A stretch of 64,000 bases of DNA, from positions 1 through 64,000 of the forward strand of contig CAJUHH010000005.1 of the NCBI GenBank assembly GCA_910585965.1. The letters run 5' to 3'. This document shows positions 33,492-43,255 of this stretch, in pieces. Source of the stretch: an uncultured Lachnospiraceae bacterium. Its GTDB lineage: Bacteria; Bacillota; Clostridia; Lachnospirales; Lachnospiraceae. The position numbers and the translations under genes were made by a program. Below the pieces are notes generated by a model. It made no database searches. It was given only the letters and a program-made list of their open reading frames with translations, and was not told where the DNA came from. Position 1 is the stretch's first letter; every line of letters begins with the position of its first letter.

Positions 33492-34118
33492 ATGTTATAT
33501 GATTATCTTATGGAAAATTATGGGGAAAATACGCCTATTTTCGTATCTGAGTTAGATATAGAAGGACTTAATGAAAGTACATTGCGGGTACAGATTAAAA
33601 AGATGGCAGATGCTGGAATGTTGAAACGATTTGACACGGGTATTTACTTTATCCCCAAAAAAACAAAATTCAGATCGGGCTCCACGATTTCTGCGATGCA
33701 AGTTATTGAAAAAAAATATTTAAAGAATAAGGATAAGGTGTGTGGTTATTTAAGTGGTTATATGTTTGTCAATATGGTTGGTCTTACAACACAGGTTCCG
33801 ATGGTTTATGAAGTGGTGTCAAACAATGCTACTACGGATTATAGGAAAGTTATGATAAATAAAACAAGGGTAATTGTCAAGCGGCCGAAAGTGCTGGTTA
33901 CAAATGAGAATGTTGGAATTTTGCAGTTTCTTGATTTGATTAAGGATATAGATGTCTATTCCGAAGAGCAGGGGGACAATTTGAAAAAGAGAATATTGGA
34001 GATTATGAAGAAGTTGGACATTACTTTTTCGGCATTAGAACCGTATTTAAGTTATTATCCGGAAAAAATATATAAAAATATGTACGAAACGGGGGTGCTT
34101 GCAGGTGTATCTGCATGA
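33492..34118 (+). CDS. AbiEi-type antitoxin (DUF6088 family)
   Basis: 208 residues, ATG 33492 nine bases after AGAAGGAG. The N-terminal winged helix (LDIEGLNESTLRVQIKKMAD, then GMLKRFDTGIYFIPKK) is that of AbiEi antitoxins, which repress their own operon and counter AbiEii; the remaining domain (CGYLSGYMFVNMVGLTTQVP onward) is the family core. The gene looks intact and has a good promoter, but the toxin gene after it is gutted, so this is an orphan antitoxin. It overlaps the toxin remnant by 20 bases. Confidence 0.86.
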   Translation: MLYDYLMENYGENTPIFVSELDIEGLNESTLRVQIKKMADAGMLKRFDTGIYFIPKKTKFRSGSTISAMQVIEKKYLKNKDKVCGYLSGYMFVNMVGLTTQVPMVYEVVSNNATTDYRKVMINKTRVIVKRPKVLVTNENVGILQFLDLIKDIDVYSEEQGDNLKKRILEIMKKLDITFSALEPYLSYYPEKIYKNMYETGVLAGVSA

Positions 34119-34356
34119 AGAGAGAGAACAATTTTTGGATGCCGTCAGAATGGCAGCTGGGTATACGGGAATGTCAGAAATCGCCATCGAGAAAGATTAT
34201 TATGTGACTATGATTTTGCGGCTTTTGTCACAAAAACTGCCGCTTGTGGAAATGGACGAGAATTTCAAAAAACTTGTTGGAGAGGTCAGTTATGAAATGG
34301 CTATTCAGGCAATAGAAAAAATACAGGCAAGTGGAATGTTTGCAAAAGATATTTGA
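34099..34356 (+). pseudogene. AbiEii-type toxin with internal deletion
   Basis: AbiEii toxins are nucleotidyltransferases of about 280-300 residues. Here only 85 remain: the N-terminus (YLHEEREQFLDAVRMAAGYT, then EIAIEKDYYVTMILRLLSQK) is joined in frame to a C-terminal piece (VGEVSYEMAIQAIEKIQASG). The catalytic core, with its GGTSLSK-like and SxDID-like motifs, is missing. It starts at TTG 34099, overlapping the antitoxin. It can have no nucleotidyltransferase activity. Confidence 0.82.
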
Positions 34357-34488
34357 AGATTTTATATTTTGAAATGAAGAATGGATACGAGAAGGGCGAG
34401 GACGGAAGTTTAAAAGTGAGCCCAGAGCAGAGAGACCAATAAGGTTGATATATCGTTTTTCAGCAAAAATATACAAGTGAGGTGTATT

Positions 34489-34635
34489 ATGATAGGGCTT
34501 CCCAAAGCAGAAAGGCCGCAACAGAAATCAGGCTTCAGGATCCGGAATATTAATACACAGAAAATACTGACTATGGAGCAGATCCAGATTCTGCTGGAGA
34601 AAAGCAAAGATACACCGATAACAGAGGTATTATAG
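34489..34635 (+). pseudogene. Possible tyrosine-integrase fragment
   Basis: 48-residue open frame (MIGLPKAERPQQKSGFRIRN, then INTQKILTMEQIQILLEKSK) resembling the stretch of clostridial tyrosine recombinases between the core-binding and catalytic domains, where a phrase like ILTMEQI opens the catalytic part. No catalytic residues follow. Identification is tentative. It is the only trace of a recombinase in the island. Confidence 0.35.
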
Positions 34636-34680
34636 CGGATGTAACAGAATATCTCTCGACTGCAGGGTAAAAAGATAAAA

Positions 34681-34692
34681 GAACAAATGTTT
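34681..34692. promoter_or_regulatory. LexA-like box ahead of uvrB fragment 2
   Basis: GAACAAATGTTT matches GAACnnnnGTTC at all but the last base. An extended -10, TGGTATACT, ends at 34731, 38 bases downstream. The layout matches an SOS-controlled uvrB promoter. Confidence 0.52.
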
Positions 34693-34832
34693 GCTTTCCT
34701 TCTGTACTTTTGAAACTGTTTATGGTATACTGTAAAGCAGTGTTCGGATTGCTTTTCATGCGTTTTGCGCCTGTTTTGTCCATATGGAATTACAGAGGTA
34801 CGCTGAGTTGCAAAAAAGCAAATTGTGAACAG

Positions 34833-34908
34833 AATTCGCCGTGGGCCTGTTTTTCCAAAATTTGAGCAAAGGCCACGATGAAAATAAAATGTTCCACGGC
34901 GAATTTTT
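34833..34908 (+). terminator. Long branched hairpin with T run in the uvrB fragment 2 leader
   Basis: AATTCGCCGTGG (34833-34844) pairs perfectly with CCACGGCGAATT (34894-34905), followed by more T. An inner GCCT/AGGC pairing is possible. It lies between the LexA-like promoter and the fragment, so it could have been an attenuator or a terminator; nothing similar is ahead of the intact uvrB. Confidence 0.6.
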
Positions 34909-34975
34909 GTCTGATACGCGTCTTTTTTTACTATGCGAATATTTTATTCGCATTGAATTTATAGAGGTGATATTT

Positions 34976-35260
34976 GTGCAAATTGCACAAAATACATTTA
35001 AACTTCACAGTGAATACCAGCCTACAGGCGACCAACCCTAGGCGATAGATGCCCTTGTAAAAGGCTTCCAAGAAGGCAATCAATTCCAGATTTTACTAGG
35101 GGTAACTGGTTCAGGAAAGACCTTTGCCATGGCCAACGTGATCCAGCAGCTGAACAAGCCAACTTTGGTAATAGCGCACAATAAAACCCTTGCTGCCCAA
35201 TTATACGGTGAGTTTAAAGAATTTTTCCCTGAAAATGCGGTAGAGTACTTTGTGTCCTAA
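34976..35260 (+). pseudogene. uvrB: uvrB 5' fragment, copy 2
   Basis: Begins at GTG 34976 behind GAGGTGA and encodes the first 90 or so UvrB residues (TFKLHSEYQPTGDQP, GVTGSGKTFAMANVIQQLNK, EFFPENAVEYFVS). It differs from the intact protein at only about nine positions. The glutamine codon CAG after GDQP has become TAG (35039-35041), the only frame-breaking change. uvrB similarity stops at TGTGTCCTA, the same point as in copy 1, and the roughly 138-bp junction repeat follows. It is younger than copy 1 by its better preservation. Confidence 0.93.
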
Positions 35261-35395
35261 TTTGGGGACAGGGTGAAAACTGCATTATTTAGTGTTATTT
35301 GGTGCTGATTGTACGGTATTTTGTGGACAAGATAGGGGATTATGGACGAAATAACACTAGGCGGACGGGTGGAGTTTGTGACTTGGATTCGTGTA
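35258..35395 (+). repeat. Junction-associated repeat, copy 2
   Basis: Second copy of the sequence at 31351-31487, from TAATTTGGGGACAGGGTGAA to TTGGATTCGTGTA, again fused to the uvrB break. Confidence 0.88.
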
Positions 35396-35440
35396 AGGGG
35401 TAGGATAAATGAAATGATTAGAAAATATATGGAGTAGTTT

Positions 35441-35881
35441 ATGTATACATTTAGACCTATTTCACTGGAACAAAGATTTTATGATTTGGATGAGGGGCTA
35501 TGTTCACAAGAAGCTTTGTGGGGAGAATTGTTGAATCAGTTAAGAAGAAACCTGAAGGGGCAGTTAAAGAAGTATGATGTTCCTATTAATAATGCTTTGT
35601 GTGAAATTAGTACTATTCGAAGTGAAGTGTTGAGGATTCTCGAGGAGACTTATATATCCAAAGGTGAAAAAGTCTATGTGTGTATTAATGGCATTGATCA
35701 TGCAGCCCGTTCAAAAATAACTGTAAATTTCTTGCCTTCATTATTTCAACCTGATGAAATTCCAGAGGGAGTGTGTTTCCTGATTGTAGGATAGCCTGAA
35801 GAAATGTATCAAAATTATCCTGCATGGTTAAATGAAAATAATTCGGAAATTTTATATATCAAAGTGCCTACTTGGCAATAG
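35441..35881 (+). pseudogene. NACHT/STAND-like NTPase fragment
   Basis: Opens as a 117-residue frame ending at TAG 35792-35794, directly after FLIVG; reading through gives PEEMYQNYPAWL and a further 20 or so residues to a second TAG at 35879. The segment KVYVCINGIDHAARSKITVN, then FLPSLFQPDEIPEGVCFLIV, matches the Walker B region of NACHT-type ATPases (hydrophobic-DGLDHA, then FLISGQP). The P-loop and most of the protein are missing. Probably the remnant of a STAND defence gene; this is inferred from one motif region. Confidence 0.6.
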
Positions 35882-35951
35882 AGACACTTAAACAGCATTA
35901 TTTGTAGATGAAAATTTCCGTATAGGAAATGAGAAATAATATATTAATTGG

Positions 35952-35981
35952 TGAATTGGCTACACGTGTGTAGCCAATTCA
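35952..35981. repeat. Near-perfect 30-bp palindrome
   Basis: TGAATTGGCTACAC (35952-35965) and GTGTAGCCAATTCA (35968-35981) are exact reverse complements around GT. It lies 13 bases ahead of the DUF1016 start, with no T run, so an operator or a leader hairpin is more likely than a terminator. Confidence 0.85.
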
Positions 35982-35994
35982 TTGGAGAATGTTT

Positions 35995-36942
35995 ATGGAA
36001 GAAAGAAATGAAGTAATAAAGCAAAAAACACAGAAATTAATGGTGCCAGATGAGCAGCAGTTTTATAGGGATGTGTATTTTATATTACAGTAGGCAAGAG
36101 AAAAAGCTTATAATAGTGCTAATGGAATTATGACATATGCGTATTAGAATGTAGGCAGGCGTATTGTTGAGCAGGAACAATATGGTGAAAAGAAGGCTCA
36201 ATATGGTTCTTGCTTGATAAAAAATCTATCAATCCAATTGTCGGACGAATTTGGAACAGGTTTTTCAGTAGCAAATTTGAGAAACTGCCGTCAGTTTTAT
36301 TTGGTATTTCCAAAAGATTCATATGGATTTTCAATGGCTGGTAAAATTTCGTGTTCTCATCTAAGAAGTATAATGCGCATTTCCGATGAAGAGGAAAGAA
36401 ACTTTTATTTAAAGGAAGCTCTGACAGAAAATTGGTCTGTAAGAGTTTTGGAACGCAACATCAAAAGTGGATATTACAAAAGAATGTTATCAACACAGTT
36501 GCCAGATAAAGAAAATAAGGCATTGGAGTTTGGGAAAGATCCATTTGTACTAGAGTTTATGGGGATTACTCCTAATATCAATCAATTAGAAAGTGATCTG
36601 GAAACAGCCATTATAAATAATCTTCAGAAGTTCCTGCTGGAAATGGGCAAAGGGTTTTCATTTGTGGGAAGGCAGATGAAAATATGTACAGAAACAACGG
36701 ATTTCTATATTGATCTGGTTTTTTATAATTATATTTTGAGATGCTTTGCCGTTATTGATTTAAAAACAAAGAAACTGACTCATCAAGATATAGGACAAAT
36801 GGATATGTATGTCAGAATGTTTGATGACCTAAAAAGAAGAGAGGATGATAATCCGACAATCTATATGACCGTTTTACCAACGGTGGAAGAGCTGCAGAAA
36901 GAATTAGAGAGAAATCAGTTGGTTTATGATAGCAAAAAATAA
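35995..36942 (+). pseudogene. DUF1016/YhcG PDDEXK nuclease with two amber codons
   Basis: About 315 codons from ATG 35995. The N-terminal DUF1016 domain is interrupted by TAG at 36091-36093 (after VYFILQ) and TAG at 36145-36147 (between TYAY and NVGRRIVEQEQ, where the family has tryptophan). From codon 74 on the frame is open: LSDEFGTGFSVANLRNCRQF, then FVLEFMGI, and the nuclease core DFYIDLVFYNYILRCFAVID, with ID and VIDLK-type catalytic residues intact. An internal ATG at 36214 would give the C-terminal 242 residues alone. Related YhcG-type nucleases occur on mobile elements and in defence contexts. Confidence 0.9.
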
Positions 36943-37010
36943 AGACATTGATAATTTATATGATATAAAATATGAAACAGACTACTTTGTAAACGGTTAT
37001 GATTACAAAT

Positions 37011-37033
37011 TTGTGACTTTTATTCGTGTAATT
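37011..37033 (+). repeat. Possible third trace of the junction-associated repeat
   Basis: TTTGTGACTTTTATTCGTGT resembles the right end of the two longer copies (TTTGTGACTTGGATTCGTGT), differing at two bases. It lies about 120 bases ahead of the intact uvrB. The rest of the 209-base gap 36943-37151 is AT-rich with no clear promoter or LexA box. Confidence 0.42.
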
Positions 37034-37151
37034 GCAAAAGTTTACCTATAGGCCAATTTTAAGATAAAAATTTATATGAAATTATTTTTAAATTACATGA
37101 ATTTTATGGCTTATAGTAATCGAAGTAATTCCGTGAAAGAGAGGCTTTTAT

Positions 37152-39137
<1,986 letters not shown>

Positions 39138-39145
39138 GGAAGGGC

Positions 39146-42025
39146 ATGGAAGAGACGAATAAGAAAATGCTGCCCCGCAGGGAGTATATTAAAATACGGG
39201 GGGCGAATGAACATAACCTGAAGAACATTGACGTGGATATACCGAGGAACGAATTTGTCGTTCTTACCGGGCTGTCCGGCTCCGGGAAGTCTTCTTTGGC
39301 GTTTGATACCATTTATGCAGAGGGACAGCGGCGCTATATGGAGTCTTTATCCTCTTATGCCAGGCAGTTCCTGGGACAGATGGAAAAGCCGAACGTGGAA
39401 AAGATAGAAGGGCTTTCCCCGGCTATTTCCATTGACCAGAAATCGACAAACCGCAATCCCAGATCTACAGTGGGTACGGTGACGGAAATCTATGATTATT
39501 TCAGGCTGCTATATGCCAGGATCGGCATTCCCCATTGTCCTTCCTGCGGACGAGAGATCAAGAAGCAGTCGGTGGATCAGATGACGGACCAGATCATGGC
39601 GATGCCGGAAGGAACGAAGATCCAGCTGCTCGCTCCGATTGTCAGGGGAAGGAAAGGCGAACATGCCAAGGTGTTCGACCGAGCGAAAAAAAGCGGCTAT
39701 GTCCGCGTCCGTGTGGACGGGAGCTTATATGAGCTGTCGGAAGAGATTAAGCTGGATAAAAATATCAAGCATAATATTGAAATTGTTGTGGACCGTCTGG
39801 TAGTTAAGGAAGGAATCGAGCGGAGGCTGACGGATTCTATTGAAAATGTATTAGCTCTTGCAGAAGGGCTTTTGGTTGTGGATGTCATAGGAGGGGAGCC
39901 GGTAAACTTCAGCCAGAGCTTTTCCTGCCCGGACTGCGGCGTGAGCGTCAGCGAGATTGAACCGAGAAGCTTTTCCTTTAATAATCCTTTCGGCGCGTGT
40001 CCTGACTGTTTCGGCCTTGGATATAAGATGGAATTCGATGTGGATCTGATGGTTCCTGATAAAAGGCTCAGCATCAACGAAGGGGCGATCGCCGTTATGG
40101 GATGGCAGTCCTGCAATGATCCTTCCAGCTTTACCAACGCTATTCTGCTGGCGCTTGGAAAAGAATACGGGTTTGATCTGGATACTCCTTTCGAGGAATA
40201 TTCGGACAAGGTCGTAGATATTATTCTGCATGGAACCAAGGGGAAGGAAGTGACGGTGCATTATAAAGGACAGAGGGGGCAGGGGATTTACCCGGTTGCC
40301 TTCGAGGGGCTGGTTAAAAATGTGGAAAGGCGGTACCGGGAGACTTCTTCGGATGTTATGAAACAAGAATATGAATCTTTTATGCGTATTACGCCTTGCA
40401 GGCTCTGCAAAGGGATGCGTTTGAAAAGGGAATCGCTGGCTGTGACAGTATGCGATAAAAATATTTTTGAGATCACTTCCATGTCCATCGGGAAATTGCA
40501 CAGTTTTTTGCAGGAGATGGAGCTGACCAGGCAGCAGCAGATGATCGGCAAGCAAGTGCTGAAGGAAATCCGGGCGAGAGTAGGATTTTTAATCGATGTG
40601 GGATTGGATTACCTTTCTCTGGCGAGGGCGACAGGAACCCTTTCCGGGGGAGAGGCGCAGAGGATCCGTCTGGCGACGCAGATAGGCTCCGGCCTTGTGG
40701 GGGTATGCTATATTTTGGATGAGCCGAGCATCGGCCTTCACCAGCGGGATAATGATAAGCTGCTGAATACGCTGGGGAATTTGAAGAATATGGGGAATAC
40801 ATTGATTGTCGTGGAGCATGATGAAGATACGATGCTGGCGGCAGACTATGTTGTGGATATCGGCCCTGGGGCGGGTTCTCATGGAGGCGAAGTGGTGGCC
40901 GTGGGAACGGCGGAGGAAATCATGGCCGTGCCTGAATCTATTACGGGGCAGTATCTCAGCGGCAGGCTGCAGATACCAGTTCCGAAAAAGAGAAGGAAAC
41001 CAACAGGGAAATTAACGGTGCTGAAAGCGGCGGAAAATAACTTAAAAAATATAGACGTAGAATTCCCGCTCGGGGTGCTGACTTGTGTGACAGGCGTATC
41101 TGGTTCGGGAAAAAGCTCTCTGGTGAATGAGATTTTATATAAACGTCTGGCAAAAGAATTGAACAGGGCAAGGACGATCCCCGGCAAGCATGGGGGAATA
41201 AAAGGAATCGAGCAGCTGGACAAAGTGATAGATATCGACCAATCCCCGATCGGGAGAACTCCCCGTTCCAATCCGGCCACTTACACCGGCGTATTTGATC
41301 AGATCCGGGATCTGTTTGCCGCTACGGCGGATGCCAAGGCAAAAGGATATAAGAAAGGACGCTTCAGTTTCAATGTAAAGGGAGGCAGATGCGAAGCATG
41401 CAGCGGCGACGGCATTATTAAAATCGAGATGCATTTCCTGCCCGATGTTTATGTGCCTTGCGAGGTTTGCGGGGGCAAGAGATATAACAGGGAAACTTTG
41501 GATGTAAAATACAAAGGAAAGAGCATATACGACGTGCTGGATATGACGGTAGAAGAAGCGGTGGGCTTTTTTGAAAACGTACCTTCGATCCGGCGGAAAA
41601 TAGAGACTTTGAATGATGTAGGATTGTCTTATATCAAGCTGGGGCAGCCTTCCACTACGCTGTCAGGAGGGGAAGCCCAGAGGATTAAGCTGGCCACGGA
41701 ATTAAGTAAACGGAGTACGGGGAAGACCATTTATATTTTGGATGAACCGACCACAGGACTCCATTTTGCGGATGTCCATAAGCTGACGGAAATTCTGCAT
41801 AGGCTGGCAGACGGCGGCAATACGGTGGTAGTCATAGAGCATAACCTGGATGTGATAAAAACGGCGGATTATATCATTGATATCGGTCCGGAAGGCGGAG
41901 ACAGAGGAGGGACTGTAATTGCCAGCGGAACGCCGGAAGAGGTTGCTCGGAATGAAAAATCCTATACGGGGGCATACGTGAAGAAAATGCTGGAAAAACA
42001 ACAGATGCCTGGAAAGATGCATTAG
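39146..42025 (+). CDS. uvrA: Excinuclease ABC subunit UvrA
   Basis: ABC-type ATPase that scans DNA for lesions as a dimer and loads UvrB. About 960 residues. Present are the first Walker A GLSGSGKSSLAFDTIYAEG, the first zinc module CPSCG near residue 130-150, CPDCG-type cysteines (about 255-285), and signature LSGGEAQRIRLATQIGSGL. The second Walker A is GVSGSGKSSLVNEIL, and the second zinc finger begins CEACSGDG and ends CEVCGGKR. I prefer ATG 39146 (GAGGAAG five bases ahead); ATG 39134, overlapping the uvrB stop as ATGA, is possible. Translation is coupled to uvrB. Confidence 0.98.
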   Translation: MEETNKKMLPRREYIKIRGANEHNLKNIDVDIPRNEFVVLTGLSGSGKSSLAFDTIYAEGQRRYMESLSSYARQFLGQMEKPNVEKIEGLSPAISIDQKSTNRNPRSTVGTVTEIYDYFRLLYARIGIPHCPSCGREIKKQSVDQMTDQIMAMPEGTKIQLLAPIVRGRKGEHAKVFDRAKKSGYVRVRVDGSLYELSEEIKLDKNIKHNIEIVVDRLVVKEGIERRLTDSIENVLALAEGLLVVDVIGGEPVNFSQSFSCPDCGVSVSEIEPRSFSFNNPFGACPDCFGLGYKMEFDVDLMVPDKRLSINEGAIAVMGWQSCNDPSSFTNAILLALGKEYGFDLDTPFEEYSDKVVDIILHGTKGKEVTVHYKGQRGQGIYPVAFEGLVKNVERRYRETSSDVMKQEYESFMRITPCRLCKGMRLKRESLAVTVCDKNIFEITSMSIGKLHSFLQEMELTRQQQMIGKQVLKEIRARVGFLIDVGLDYLSLARATGTLSGGEAQRIRLATQIGSGLVGVCYILDEPSIGLHQRDNDKLLNTLGNLKNMGNTLIVVEHDEDTMLAADYVVDIGPGAGSHGGEVVAVGTAEEIMAVPESITGQYLSGRLQIPVPKKRRKPTGKLTVLKAAENNLKNIDVEFPLGVLTCVTGVSGSGKSSLVNEILYKRLAKELNRARTIPGKHGGIKGIEQLDKVIDIDQSPIGRTPRSNPATYTGVFDQIRDLFAATADAKAKGYKKGRFSFNVKGGRCEACSGDGIIKIEMHFLPDVYVPCEVCGGKRYNRETLDVKYKGKSIYDVLDMTVEEAVGFFENVPSIRRKIETLNDVGLSYIKLGQPSTTLSGGEAQRIKLATELSKRSTGKTIYILDEPTTGLHFADVHKLTEILHRLADGGNTVVVIEHNLDVIKTADYIIDIGPEGGDRGGTVIASGTPEEVARNEKSYTGAYVKKMLEKQQMPGKMH

Positions 42026-42122
42026 TAAAATGAGGAAAATAGGGGGAAAGGCTAAAGTTTTAAGGGAAAGAATCCGATGTATTTAGAAATATTAATCTTT
42101 TAAAAAAATTCAAGAAACCTCT

Positions 42123-42150
42123 TTGAAAAACTCTTTCTTTAGGTTATAAT
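42123..42150 (+). promoter_or_regulatory. Promoter of the mbl-flagellar rod cluster
   Basis: TTGAAA, a 16-base spacer and TATAAT, 89 bases ahead of the mbl start. Confidence 0.65.
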
Positions 42151-42238
42151 GGTTTTGCGTGTTTAGTTTATGGACAAATGGAAAATATTAAAATAGATGT
42201 TCAGCAAAATACAGACTATAGAAAGAAAGGGGCTTACC

Positions 42239-43231
42239 ATGCAATATACGGATATCGGAATCGATTTGGGTACAGCGAGCATTTTAGTATATATAAGAGG
42301 AAAAGGGGTAGTATTGAAGGAGCCTTCCGTTGTGGCGTTTGACAGGGATACGGATAAGATTAAGGCGATCGGCGAGGAAGCCAGGCTGATGCTTGGAAGG
42401 ACGCCGGGAAATATCGTAGCGATCCGTCCTTTGCGCCAGGGGGTGATTTCCGACTATGAGACGACGGAAAAAATGATGAAATATTTTATCCAGAAGGCGA
42501 TCGGGAAAAAGACGTTCCGCAAGCCGAGGATTGCGGTCTGTGTGCCGAGCGGAGTGACGGAAGTGGAAAGAAAAGCCGTTCAGGACGCTACGGAGCAGGC
42601 CGGGGCAAGAGATGTATTTATTATTGAGGAACCGATTGCGGCGGCGATAGGGGCTGGAATCGATATATATAAGCCGTGCGGCAATATGATCGTCGATATC
42701 GGGGGAGGCACTTCCGATATCGCGGTTATTTCATTGGGAGGGACGGTAGTCAGCGCGTCTATTAAGATTGCCGGGGACGATTTTGACGAAGCGATCATCC
42801 GTTACATGAGGAAAAAGCATAATCTGCTGATCGGGGAAAGAACAGCAGAGGATTTGAAAATAAAAATCGGATCGGCTTTTAAACGAAGCGAAGTGGATTA
42901 TATGGATGTCAGAGGGCGCAACCTTGTCACCGGTCTTCCGAGAACGGTTAAGGTTTCTTCGGAAGAGACCGAGGAAGCACTCAAGGAGACAACGGCACAA
43001 ATTGTGGAGACCATCCACAGCGTATTGGAAAAAACACCGCCGGAACTGGCTGCGGATATTGCAGACAGAGGCATTGTCCTAACTGGTGGCGGAAGCATGC
43101 TGAGGGGGCTGGAGGATCTTATTGAATCCAAGACCGGGATTAATACGATGACGGCAGAGGAGCCGATGACGGCGGTAGCCATCGGAACCGGCAAATATGT
43201 AGAGTTTTTGGCAGGATACAGGGAAGAATAA
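42239..43231 (+). CDS. mbl: MreB-like actin, Mbl paralogue
   Basis: Bacterial actin that guides cell-wall synthesis in rod-shaped cells. Of 330 residues, the phosphate-1 loop is GIDLGTASILVYIRGKG, phosphate-2 is MIVDIGGGTSDIAVISLGG (about 150-168), and the adenosine motif is IVLTGGGSMLRGL (about 275-287). I start at ATG 42239 behind AAAGGGG. The two flagellar rod genes that follow reproduce the B. subtilis order mbl-flhO-flhP, which is why I call it Mbl rather than MreB; the sequence alone does not decide. Confidence 0.9.
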   Translation: MQYTDIGIDLGTASILVYIRGKGVVLKEPSVVAFDRDTDKIKAIGEEARLMLGRTPGNIVAIRPLRQGVISDYETTEKMMKYFIQKAIGKKTFRKPRIAVCVPSGVTEVERKAVQDATEQAGARDVFIIEEPIAAAIGAGIDIYKPCGNMIVDIGGGTSDIAVISLGGTVVSASIKIAGDDFDEAIIRYMRKKHNLLIGERTAEDLKIKIGSAFKRSEVDYMDVRGRNLVTGLPRTVKVSSEETEEALKETTAQIVETIHSVLEKTPPELAADIADRGIVLTGGGSMLRGLEDLIESKTGINTMTAEEPMTAVAIGTGKYVEFLAGYREE

Positions 43232-43255
43232 GGGCTGGATAAGAGGAGGAGAGGA

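Larger units (their letters stand above)
31351..37151. mobile_element. uvrB-site accretion island (two successive insertions)
   Basis: Two units each begin with the same roughly 138-bp left segment joined to the interrupted uvrB fragment, carry AT-rich cargo, and end in a fresh uvrB 5' end: unit 1 ends in the fragment at 34976, unit 2 in the intact gene at 37152. Cargo is mostly decayed defence-type genes. Only a possible integrase scrap (34489) is left, so the mover is unknown. The reading as repeated site-specific insertion is inference; the repeated junctions are directly seen. Confidence 0.62.

Noticed and set aside
34710..34731. Classical promoter TTGAAA with TATACT ahead of uvrB fragment 2
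   Set aside because: The spacer is only 10 bases; I keep the extended -10 (TGGTATACT) as the likelier element.
28085..37151. Prophage or complete conjugative element
   Set aside because: No capsid, portal, terminase, relaxase or coupling genes are visible; only isolated cargo and fragments.
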